Shown here piece by piece: positions 28,748-35,104 of a stretch of DNA of 62,500 bases (the stretch's first letter is position 1; the number at the start of each line of letters is the position of its first letter). Below the pieces are notes generated by a model. That model ran no database searches. It saw only the letters and a list, made by a program, of their open reading frames with translations, and was not told the DNA's origin. The DNA comes from Sphingomonas ginsenosidivorax (GTDB lineage Bacteria > Pseudomonadota > Alphaproteobacteria > Sphingomonadales > Sphingomonadaceae): assembly GCF_007995065.1 (NCBI RefSeq), contig NZ_VOQR01000001.1, positions 1 to 62,500 of the forward strand, in the 5' to 3' direction. A program made the position numbers and the translations under genes.

Positions 28748-29866
28748 GTGCGCGTGGCAGTAGACAAGCTGGAAGACCGGATCCGGGCCAAGGCCGCCGA
28801 ACTCGGGTTCGCGGCCTGCGGCCTCGCGCGCGCCGACGCTGCACCGCGCGCGGGCGAGCGGCTCCACCAATGGCTCGCCGAGGGCCGCCACGGCGACATG
28901 ATCTGGATGGAGGAGCGCAAGCATCACCGCGAAAGCCCCGCCGGCTTGTGGCCCGAAGTCCGCAGCATCATCGCGCTCGGGCTCAGCTATGCACCCAAGG
29001 AGGATCCGCTGCGGCTCGCGGACGAAGGCGGGGTAGGGCGCATCTCGGTCTATGCGCAGGGCGGCGACTATCACGACGTCATGAAGCGCGCGCTGAAGGC
29101 GCTCGGCCGCTGGCTCGCCAAGGAGGCGGGGTGCGACCTGAAGGTGTTCGTCGACACCGCGCCGGTCATGGAAAAGCCGCTGGCCGAAGCCGCGGGGCTC
29201 GGCTGGCAGGGCAAGCACACCAACCTCGTCAGCCGCACCGCGGGCAGCTGGCTGTTCCTCGGCGCGATCTACACCACGCTGGACCTTGCGCCGGACACGC
29301 CGGGCTCGGACAGCTGCGGCAGCTGCACCGCGTGCCAGACCGCGTGCCCGACCGACGCCTTCCCCGCGCCGTACCAGCTCGATGCGCGTCGCTGCATCTC
29401 GTACCTGACGATCGAGCATGCGGGGCCGATCCCGCGCGAATTCCGCCGCGGCATCGGCAATCGCATCTATGGCTGCGACGATTGCCTGGCGGTCTGCCCA
29501 TGGAACAAGTTCGCCGCCGCAGCCCAGGCCAACCTCGCCTTTGCTCCGCGCGCGGAACTGGTTGCGCCGGGCCTCGCCGACCTCCTCGCGCTCGACGACG
29601 CCGGCTTCCGACAGGTCTTCGCTGGCTCCCCGATCAAGCGCATCGGCCGCGACAAGATGACCCGCAACGCGCTGATCGCCGCGGGCAACAGCGGCGATCC
29701 GGACCTGCTCGCGTCGGTCGCAGCGCTGCTCGACGACCCGGCCACGGTCGTCCGCGGTGCCGCAGTCTGGGCGCTCGGGCGCCTCGATGCGGCGCGGTGG
29801 CAGACTGAACGGTCCGGACGGATCGCCGCGGAAGCGGATAGCGCGGTTCTGGCGGAATGGGGCTGA
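28748..29866 (+). CDS. queG: Epoxyqueuosine reductase
   Basis: Last step of queuosine synthesis in tRNA: reduces epoxyqueuosine to queuosine using cobalamin and two [4Fe-4S] clusters. The 372 residues show the N-terminal QueG domain (LGFAACGLARAD), two ferredoxin motifs (CGSCTACQTACPTDA at about 193-207 and CDDCLAVCPWNKF from 243) and a HEAT-like C-terminal helix pair (AALLDDPATVVRGAAVWALGR). Start is GTG at 28748; another GTG two codons on is possible, and no ATG lies near. It is divergent from the ABC ATPase. Confidence 0.94.
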   Translation: MRVAVDKLEDRIRAKAAELGFAACGLARADAAPRAGERLHQWLAEGRHGDMIWMEERKHHRESPAGLWPEVRSIIALGLSYAPKEDPLRLADEGGVGRISVYAQGGDYHDVMKRALKALGRWLAKEAGCDLKVFVDTAPVMEKPLAEAAGLGWQGKHTNLVSRTAGSWLFLGAIYTTLDLAPDTPGSDSCGSCTACQTACPTDAFPAPYQLDARRCISYLTIEHAGPIPREFRRGIGNRIYGCDDCLAVCPWNKFAAAAQANLAFAPRAELVAPGLADLLALDDAGFRQVFAGSPIKRIGRDKMTRNALIAAGNSGDPDLLASVAALLDDPATVVRGAAVWALGRLDAARWQTERSGRIAAEADSAVLAEWG

Positions 29867-29925
29867 TGACCGCGGGCGCTGTCCGTCGGACGTCCAGTCG
29901 CGGCTTGCTGCGCCTATGAAAAAGC

Positions 29926-29951
29926 GGTCCGGCGGACGGATCCGCCGGACC
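29926..29951 (-). terminator. Perfect inverted repeat, possible minus-strand terminator
   Basis: An 11-bp perfect stem GGTCCGGCGGA/TCCGCCGGACC with a 4-nt loop. Read on the minus strand it is followed by GCTTTTTC, the pattern of a weak intrinsic terminator; on the plus strand no T-run follows. It lies 60 bp past queG. The rest of the gap up to 30117 is an AT-rich stretch without a recognisable gene. Confidence 0.55.
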
Positions 29952-30117
29952 GAAAGGATCCGTCTAGGGAGCTTCACTTCGCCCGGACGTTATGTATCTG
30001 TCTAATCCATACCAATTCGATATAAATAGCAATTTACCGATTTTGCGGCGAGCCGAGGCTAAACTCAGGCGAATCATTTTTCGTACAGTAGCATCCCGTC
30101 AACTGTTCTTCAGGTAC

Positions 30118-30146
30118 GGAAAAAAGCATTTCGAGTGTTCTCGAAA
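30118..30146 (-). terminator. Intrinsic terminator of the small lipoprotein gene
   Basis: On the minus strand TTTCGAG-AACA-CTCGAAA forms a 7-bp hairpin followed by TGCTTTTTTCC. It lies about 70 bp after the lipoprotein stop. A second perfect arm pair, TTCGACGG/CCGTCGAA at 30181-30208, sits between the stop and this terminator and lacks a T-run. Confidence 0.7.
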
Positions 30147-30214
30147 AGCTCATGCACAACCAAATTTCCTGCGCGACAACTTCGACGGCCGGCCTTCCGA
30201 CCGTCGAAATCGGA

Positions 30215-30430
30215 TCAGAGCGCGTTGCCTGAAGCGTTCGGGTCTTCGCTGTTGATCAGGCCGGTCGTGTTCGTCGCGTCCAGCCCATCGGTGACCGAGA
30301 GGTTCGCATCGGACTCCTCGACGATAGTGTTCGATTCGGTCGTCGTGTTCGACGTGTCCGCGGTCTTCGAGCACGCCGCGACGCCGAGCGCGAGAACGGC
30401 CATCATGGGTACGAGTGCGATCTTCTTCAT
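30215..30430 (-). CDS. Small Thr/Asn/Asp-rich lipoprotein (71 aa)
   Basis: An outer-membrane or periplasmic lipoprotein precursor of 71 residues. A short lysine-led signal peptide (MKKIALVPMMAVLALGVAAC) ends in a clear lipobox LGVAAC with Cys20. The mature part is acidic and low in complexity (SKTADTSNTTTESNTIVEES). I chose the ATG at 30430, which has GGAGACTTATCC upstream; the frame extends 23 codons further but without family character. Function unknown. It is divergent from fumarase by 238 bp. Confidence 0.85.
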   Translation of the reverse strand: MKKIALVPMMAVLALGVAACSKTADTSNTTTESNTIVEESDANLSVTDGLDATNTTGLINSEDPNASGNAL

Positions 30431-30668
30431 GGATAAGTCTCCGTAACAATCCGGGCCGAGGACGGTACACAGGGCGAAAGCCCGTTGTTCCCCCTGCAAA
30501 TGCTACGCGGCGCCTCGGCAGCGCGCAATACCCTATCGGTTCGCTGGGATTTGCTGTGGTTTCCGCCGTCTGACTCCCTCGGTTCGGACTCCAGCCCTTC
30601 GCCCCACCCTTCATAAATCGCGCGAACGTCGCTATGCCGCGCGCATTGTTCCTCCGCGAAGGCGCCGC

Positions 30669-32186
30669 ATGACCGTCATCACAGAAGCCGACCTGATCGA
30701 GAGCGTCGCCGACGCGCTGCAGTTCATCAGCTATTATCACCCGATGGATTACATCCGCGCGCTGGGCGTCGCGTACGAGGCCGAGCAGAGCCCCGCCGCC
30801 AAGGACGCGATCGCGCAGATCCTGACCAATTCGCGGATGTGCGCCGAGGGGCACCGCCCGATCTGCCAGGATACCGGCATCGTCACGATCTTCGTCAAAT
30901 GGGGCCAGGAGTGCCGGCTCGACTCGACGCGGTCGCTGCAGGAGGTCGTCGATGAGGGCGTTCGGAAGGCGTATCTCAACCCCGAGAACAAACTGCGCGC
31001 CTCGATCCTCGCAGACCCCGCCTTCACGCGGCGGAACACCAAGGACAACACGCCGAGCGTGATGCATGTCGAGATGGTGCCTGGCAGCACCGTCTCGATC
31101 GACGTCGCGGCCAAGGGCGGCGGCAGCGAGAACAAGTCCAAGTTCAAGATGATGAACCCGAGTGACTCGATCGTCGACTGGGTGCTCGAGATGATCCCGC
31201 AAATGGGCGCGGGCTGGTGCCCGCCGGGCATGCTCGGCATCGGCATCGGCGGCACCGCCGAGAAGTCGATGCTGCTCGCCAAGGAATCGCTGATGGGCGC
31301 GATCGACATGGCGCAGCTCAAGGCGCGCGGCCCCAAGACCGACATCGAGGCGCTGCGGATCGAGATCTACGACAAGGTCAACGCGCTCGGCATCGGCGCG
31401 CAGGGGCTGGGCGGGCTGTCGACCATCCTCGACGTCAAGATCTTCGACTGGCCGACGCACGCCGCGTCGAAGCCGGTGGCGATGATCCCGAACTGCGCTG
31501 CAACCCGCCACGCGCATTTCACGCTCGACGGATCGGGCCCGGTGTATCTCGAGGCGCCCAAGCTCGAGGAATGGCCCGACGTCAACTGGACCCCCGACAA
31601 GGCCGCGATCCGCGTCGACCTCGACACGCTGACGCCCGAAGTCGTGCAGACCTGGAAGCATGGCGACCGGCTGTTGCTCAACGGCAAGATGCTCACCGGC
31701 CGCGACGCCGCGCACAAGCGGATCGCCGACATGCTGGCCAAGGGTGAGGAGCTCCCCGTCGATTTCCGTGGTCGGGTGATCTATTATGTCGGCCCGGTCG
31801 ATCCGGTCGGCGAAGAGGTGGTCGGCCCCGCCGGCCCCACCACCGCGACGCGGATGGACAAGTTCACGCGGATGATGCTCGACCAGGGCCTCCTCGCGAT
31901 GGTCGGCAAGGCCGAGCGCGGCCCCGACGCGACCAAGGCGATCGCCGAGCGCAAATCGGCGTATCTGATGGCGGTCGGCGGCGCGGCCTATCTGGTCGCG
32001 CGCGCGATCAAGGGCAGCAAGGTGGTCGGCTTCGCGGACCTGGGGATGGAGGCGATCTACGAGTTCGAGGTCAGCGACTTCCCGGTGACGGTTGCGGTCG
32101 ACGCGGCGGGCGAGAACGTCCACCAGCTCGCGCCCCTGGTGTGGCGCGAGAAGATTGCGCGGGAGGGGTTGCTGGTCGGGGCGTAA
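30669..32186 (+). CDS. Fumarate hydratase, class I (Fe-S)
   Basis: Interconverts fumarate and malate in the citric acid cycle with an oxygen-sensitive [4Fe-4S] cluster. The 505 residues join the N-terminal fumerase domain (cluster cysteines C66 in ICQDTG, C184 in WCPPGM, C276 in NCAATRH) to the C-terminal beta domain (PTTATRMDKFTRMM). The cysteine spacing (118 and 92) is nearly that of E. coli FumA (119 and 94). The length fits class I. ATG at 30669 follows GCGAAGGCGCCGC, a weak ribosome site. It is monocistronic, ending in a family C repeat. Confidence 0.96.
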   Translation: MTVITEADLIESVADALQFISYYHPMDYIRALGVAYEAEQSPAAKDAIAQILTNSRMCAEGHRPICQDTGIVTIFVKWGQECRLDSTRSLQEVVDEGVRKAYLNPENKLRASILADPAFTRRNTKDNTPSVMHVEMVPGSTVSIDVAAKGGGSENKSKFKMMNPSDSIVDWVLEMIPQMGAGWCPPGMLGIGIGGTAEKSMLLAKESLMGAIDMAQLKARGPKTDIEALRIEIYDKVNALGIGAQGLGGLSTILDVKIFDWPTHAASKPVAMIPNCAATRHAHFTLDGSGPVYLEAPKLEEWPDVNWTPDKAAIRVDLDTLTPEVVQTWKHGDRLLLNGKMLTGRDAAHKRIADMLAKGEELPVDFRGRVIYYVGPVDPVGEEVVGPAGPTTATRMDKFTRMMLDQGLLAMVGKAERGPDATKAIAERKSAYLMAVGGAAYLVARAIKGSKVVGFADLGMEAIYEFEVSDFPVTVAVDAAGENVHQLAPLVWREKIAREGLLVGA

Positions 32187-32200
32187 GTCGGCGGTACATT

Positions 32201-32282
32201 CGTCACCCCAGCGAAGGCTGGGGTCTCCCGAGGCTCCTGTCCCGCGCCAGCCTAGGGAGATCCCAGCCTTCGCTGGGAGGAC
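32201..32282. repeat. Palindromic repeat, family C
   Basis: Arms CGTCACCCCAGCGAAGGCTG followed by GGGTCTCCC, and GGGAGATCCCAGCCTTCGCT followed by GGGAGGACG. It lies between the convergent fumarase and oxygenase genes. A related copy built on CCCGGCGAAGGCCGGGG is at 58224-58331. Confidence 0.85.
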
Positions 32283-32300
32283 GGCTAAGGGGGGGAGAAC

Positions 32301-33131
32301 TCACCGCGCCGCCATCGCCCAGCGCAACACCGTCCCCGCGCCCATAGCCCCGGCACGCAGCGCGACCTTCTCGCGCAGCGGCACCCGCAACCCGTGCATC
32401 GTCCTCGCCCAGCCCGGCAACAGGTCGACCCCCGACTGCAACAGAATCTGCTGCAGAGGCTGCGACGCGAAATTGGGGGCAGGCTGATCGAGCAGCACGC
32501 CTGCCACGTCGCGGGTCCGCGCATCGACGCGCAGCGCGCCGCGCATCCGGCGTAGATACGCCTCCACCGTGGCCCGGCTCTCCGGTACCCCCGCCGCGCC
32601 CAGCCGGCGCGCCAGATCGGCCATCTCCGCATAGTACAGGTCCTGCCGCGCGCCCGGAAACCTCGGGTCGCGGTACCGGACATGGGCGGAGAGGAAACTG
32701 CGCGCCTCGGCGACATGGACCCAGGTGAGCAGGTTGGGATCGTCCGCGCTGTACGGCGTGCCGTCGGGCAGTGTCCCTCGGACGAATCCGTGCACGCGCC
32801 GGACCCGCGCGATCATGTTTTCTGCGCTCTCGGTCGATCCATAGGTGGTGGCGGCGATGAACCGTGCGGTCCGCTTCAGCCGTCCGGCCATGTCGTCGCG
32901 GAACCCCGAATGGTCCCAGACGCCCGCCAGCACCGCCGGATGCAGCATTTGCAGCAGCAGCGCGGATACGCCGCCGATCATCATCGCGGTGAAGTCGCCA
33001 TGCACCTGCCAGCTCGCGGAGTCGGGGCCGAACAGGCCATCGTCGCCGGCCGGCCGCGTCAGGTCGACCGCGGCCGCCTCGTCGGAACCCATCAGCGTCC
33101 GGATCTGGTCTTGAATGGCGTCACGCAGCAT
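32301..33131 (-). CDS. Oxygenase MpaB family protein (DUF2236)
   Basis: A 276-residue helical protein of the DUF2236/latex-clearing-protein-like group, heme-dependent in characterised members such as MpaB or Lcp. Visible family marks are LLLQMLHPAVLAGVWDHS (44-90 region), RTARFIAATTYGS, a VRRVHGFVRGTLPDG segment with the likely heme-ligand histidine, and LTWVHVAEARSFL. No signal peptide; cytoplasmic or membrane-associated. I chose the ATG at 33131 (MLRDAIQDQIRTLMG) over upstream frame that covers the structured leader. It lies 65 bp after the terminator-like hairpin at 33196-33238, which could control it. Confidence 0.85.
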   Translation of the reverse strand: MLRDAIQDQIRTLMGSDEAAAVDLTRPAGDDGLFGPDSASWQVHGDFTAMMIGGVSALLLQMLHPAVLAGVWDHSGFRDDMAGRLKRTARFIAATTYGSTESAENMIARVRRVHGFVRGTLPDGTPYSADDPNLLTWVHVAEARSFLSAHVRYRDPRFPGARQDLYYAEMADLARRLGAAGVPESRATVEAYLRRMRGALRVDARTRDVAGVLLDQPAPNFASQPLQQILLQSGVDLLPGWARTMHGLRVPLREKVALRAGAMGAGTVLRWAMAAR

Positions 33132-33195
33132 CGCGAATAATCTGGGGCGCGGCCCAGGGCGCGCCAACCGGCTGCGAGAAAATAAGGCAGAAATG

Positions 33196-33238
33196 AAAAG
33201 AGGTTGCCGGGGCGCATCCCTGCGACCCGACAACCTCC
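33196..33238 (-). terminator. Intrinsic terminator or attenuator before the DUF2236 gene
   Basis: On the minus strand GAGGTTGTCGGG pairs with CCCCGGCAACCTC around a GC-rich loop and is followed by TTTT. It ends the transcript that carries the 18-codon ORF, and sits 65 bp before the DUF2236 start. Whether it is a full stop or a regulated attenuator cannot be seen. Confidence 0.7.
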
Positions 33239-33246
33239 AGACATGG

Positions 33247-33342
33247 TCAGCGGCCGGAGAGCTCCAGCCCGGAGGACCATGCGAACCGCCTTGCCTGTGA
33301 ATCACGCCGTTGACTGGAGGAGAAGCCCTCCCGGCGCGACAT
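33247..33342 (-). CDS. Putative 31-aa Arg/Ser-rich peptide
   Basis: A second short frame in the same transcript, ATG at 33342, beginning MSRREGFSSSQRRDS and ending GLELSGR before TGA. It starts 8 nt after the stop of the 18-codon ORF, so reinitiation is possible. No independent ribosome site is clear. It spans the 5' part of the cloverleaf-like fold, which argues that RNA structure rather than peptide sequence may be conserved. Low confidence. Confidence 0.25.
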   Translation of the reverse strand: MSRREGFSSSQRRDSQARRFAWSSGLELSGR

Positions 33343-33350
33343 CTCGGCGT

Positions 33351-33407
33351 TTAGCGGCGCGTCCCCCGAACGAACCGAACCGAACTCACTGCTGAACCAT
33401 GAGACAT
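33351..33407 (-). CDS. 18-aa micro-ORF with perfect Shine-Dalgarno
   Basis: The frame encodes MSHGSAVSSVRFVRGTRR and stops at TAA (33351-33353). Its ATG is preceded, with 7-nt spacing from the AGGAGG core, by GAAAGGAGGTGATCC (33409-33423), which is complementary to the 3' terminal 15 nt of 16S rRNA (GGATCACCTCCTTTC). Hardly any other gene in the window has more than six such bases. The peptide is basic and not recognised. Either it is a leader peptide, as in attenuation, or a small protein in its own right. Confidence 0.5.
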   Translation of the reverse strand: MSHGSAVSSVRFVRGTRR

Positions 33408-33408
33408 C

Positions 33409-33423
33409 GGATCACCTCCTTTC
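33409..33423 (-). promoter_or_regulatory. Full-length Shine-Dalgarno of the micro-ORF
   Basis: GAAAGGAGGTGATCC on the minus strand pairs in full with the anti-Shine-Dalgarno tail of 16S rRNA. The bases directly before it form two small hairpins. Such an extended match would be expected to hold the 30S subunit tightly. Confidence 0.8.
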
Positions 33424-33534
33424 GCTTGTTGAAACAACGCGGCCAAGCCTGGCCGCCCCCGCAATGTGTATTGGGTAGGTCGCTGTTACAAGCGCTTATT
33501 TGGATGGTCTCGGCAAAGCGTTGTCATTGGGGGG

Positions 33535-34053
33535 CTAGCCCCGGCAATCCTCGGTGACGCGTTCGATTTCGGCCCAGGCGGGGAGAACGAGCGTGGCCTG
33601 TCCGGCCTGCGCCACGACGAAGCGGCCGCGACTGAATCCCATCGCCTCCAGGATCGGATCGGTGGGTGCCAGCGCGGCGGCGACATAGGGAACGGTGCCG
33701 CCGACCGGCTGCACCGGCAGGCTGCGCGTCGTGCTCGACGTGCGGATCGTTAGCGGCTGGACCGCGCTGCCCGCGCGCGACAGGAAGATCTGCCGCGCGG
33801 TCAGGTCGCAGCGCAGTGTCAGCGCGGCGTCGGTGCCCACGGCGCCGAACAGCGCGATCGATCCGCGTGCGTCGCGGCGATAGGTCCAGGTACCCGCACT
33901 GTACGGCAGGTCGCGCCAGTCTGCGGCCGGCGGCTGGGCAGGGACCGGCACGGGTCGCGGCGCAGGAGCGGGCGGCTGCGGCCGCGGAGCCGGCGGGGCT
34001 GCGACGCAGGCGCCGACGAGAAGCAGGACGGCGAGGGGGGCAAGGGCGCGCAT
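33535..34053 (-). CDS. Proline-rich lipoprotein of unknown function
   Basis: A 172-residue lipoprotein precursor. The signal peptide MRALAPLAVLLLVGAC ends in the lipobox LVGAC (Cys16). A Pro/Ala-rich stalk (PPAPRPQPPAPAPRPVPVP) spans about 20-45, then comes a globular beta-rich domain with WRDLPYSAGTWTYRRD, ALTLRCDLTARQIFLSR and LPVQPVGGTVPYVAAAL. The family is not recognised by name, though similar proteins are common in sphingomonads. I chose the ATG at 34053; the longer frame overlaps the divergent PRC-barrel gene. It lies upstream of the structured leader on the same strand. Confidence 0.82.
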   Translation of the reverse strand: MRALAPLAVLLLVGACVAAPPAPRPQPPAPAPRPVPVPAQPPAADWRDLPYSAGTWTYRRDARGSIALFGAVGTDAALTLRCDLTARQIFLSRAGSAVQPLTIRTSSTTRSLPVQPVGGTVPYVAAALAPTDPILEAMGFSRGRFVVAQAGQATLVLPAWAEIERVTEDCRG

Positions 34054-34167
34054 GCCCCAAGCTATGGCGGAAGCACGGCGGACGCTCAACCCGCGGGCGT
34101 GGTCGCTCCGCGGGGAACCGCCGCGCCCTGCTACCGGTTCAGCGTCCGAACGTCTTGGAGAACCACC

Positions 34168-34542
34168 GTGTCCGATACCCCCGTCACCCCGACCCAGCTG
34201 CTCGTGCAGGCGAACATCTCCGGCACCATGAAGGTTGAGAGCCGGGACGGCGACTCGGTCGGATCGGTCCATGCGTTCATGGTCCACAAGGGCACCGGGC
34301 GCGTCACGCACGCGGTGCTGAGCCTCGGCGGCTTCCTCGGCATGGGCAAGAGCTTCTACCCGCTCCCGTTCGCGCTGCTACAGTTCGATTTGATCCGCGA
34401 CCTGTACATGGTCACGATCGACAAGCGCGTCCTCGAAGGCGGCCCCAGCTGGGCGAACAACGCGCCGGTGTTCGACCAGGCCTATGCCGACCGCGTGGCC
34501 AGCTATTACGGGTCGAGCAGCGAGAATCTGACCGTCGGTTAA
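34168..34542 (+). CDS. PRC-barrel domain protein
   Basis: A cytoplasmic protein of 124 residues with one PRC-barrel, the small beta-barrel found in photosynthetic reaction centre H subunit and in RimM. Typical parts are SRDGDSVGSVHAFMVHKGTGRV (25-46), THAVLSLGGFLGMGKSFYPLPF and LYMVTIDKRVLEGGPSW. In non-photosynthetic bacteria such proteins are mostly uncharacterised and often stress-linked. The start is GTG at 34168, with GGAG 7 nt upstream. It is convergent with hicB, sharing 4 bp at the stops. Confidence 0.87.
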   Translation: MSDTPVTPTQLLVQANISGTMKVESRDGDSVGSVHAFMVHKGTGRVTHAVLSLGGFLGMGKSFYPLPFALLQFDLIRDLYMVTIDKRVLEGGPSWANNAPVFDQAYADRVASYYGSSSENLTVG

Positions 34543-34772
34543 GCGGCGAACCGCGTTGCGTAGATGTCTGGTCGGTAGGATGGAACGGGAATAGCAATCC
34601 CGGTAGCTTGCGCAGCTTCCAACCAGTTCTCGATCGCATCATGAACGTTGACTAGCGCCTCGTCGGACGTGTCGCCGTGGGTGGTGCAGTATCGAAGGTC
34701 CGGGACATCCGCGATCCAGCAGTCATCGTCCTGCGACCAGAACAGATTGATGTGGTAGCGAGGCTCGCTCAT
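34539..34772 (-). CDS. hicB: HicB-type antitoxin
   Basis: A 77-residue protein with the partial RNase H-like HicB fold: YHINLFWSQDDDCWIADVPDLRYCTTHGDTSDEAL followed by an amphipathic helix NVHDAIENWLEAAQATG. It should bind and block HicA. No DNA-binding RHH or HTH tail follows, so autoregulation, if any, needs HicA or another factor. It overlaps hicA by 4 bp, in the order toxin then antitoxin. Confidence 0.9.
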   Translation of the reverse strand: MSEPRYHINLFWSQDDDCWIADVPDLRYCTTHGDTSDEALVNVHDAIENWLEAAQATGIAIPVPSYRPDIYATRFAA

Positions 34773-34990
34773 GAGTCGATATGTAGGCCATGTTCGTCCA
34801 AGAGTTCAAGGAACCGCCTTGCGAGGTACGCTTTTATGGCCTTGCCGTGGGGTAAGACCGTAAAAATGCCGGGAACTTTGGGATGAGCATATTGGCGATG
34901 GCTGCCTTTGGTCCGCACATGCTCGAAGCCCGTCGCGTCGAGTAACCGTTCGAAATCCGCGAAAGAAATTGCCGCTTTCGGGTTTGCCAT
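34769..34990 (-). CDS. hicA: HicA-type mRNA interferase toxin
   Basis: A 73-residue dsRBD-like toxin that cleaves mRNA when free of HicB. The catalytic histidine is in KGSHRQYAHP (His31), followed by the usual FTVLPHGKAIK and a C-terminal helix. The start is not clear: ATG at 34990 has no ribosome site, whereas a TTG 12 codons upstream (35026) sits next to AAGGGGGAGG at very short spacing. I keep the ATG because family proteins start close to the FADFERLLDATGF helix. It lies 114 bp after uvrB on the same strand. Confidence 0.88.
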   Translation of the reverse strand: MANPKAAISFADFERLLDATGFEHVRTKGSHRQYAHPKVPGIFTVLPHGKAIKAYLARRFLELLDEHGLHIDS

Positions 34991-35104
34991 ACGGTCGCGT
35001 AAAGTTTTGCGATGCGGGTCACCCAACCCTCCCCCTTGGCGCGATCATCGCCGAGGGTAGACGGCACCGTTACCGCCGTCAGAAAGGAAGGATCGGCATC
35101 CGAC

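Larger units (their letters stand above)
33196..33490 (-). ncRNA. Candidate structured leader or dual-function small RNA
   Basis: Reading down the minus strand: a possible promoter (TTGTAA near 33502, TACACA about 15 nt later); two 5' hairpins GCGGCCA-AGCC-TGGCCGC type at 33439-33456 and TTGTT-TC-AACAA at 33426-33437; the Shine-Dalgarno GAAAGGAGGTGATCC; an 18-codon ORF; a second small frame; a cloverleaf-like fold closed by ATGGTC/GACCAT with two inner CUCC/GGAG arms; and finally the terminator. It matches no RNA family I recognise: not tmRNA, 6S, SRP RNA or RNase P. It could regulate the oxygenase gene downstream or act in trans. Confidence 0.5.

Noticed and set aside
33196..33423. tmRNA or 3' end of a 16S rRNA gene, because GGATCACCTCCTTTC occurs on the plus strand
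   Set aside because: No other 16S helix sequence flanks it, no alanine-tRNA-like part or LAA tag is present; the minus strand reads naturally as Shine-Dalgarno plus ATG.
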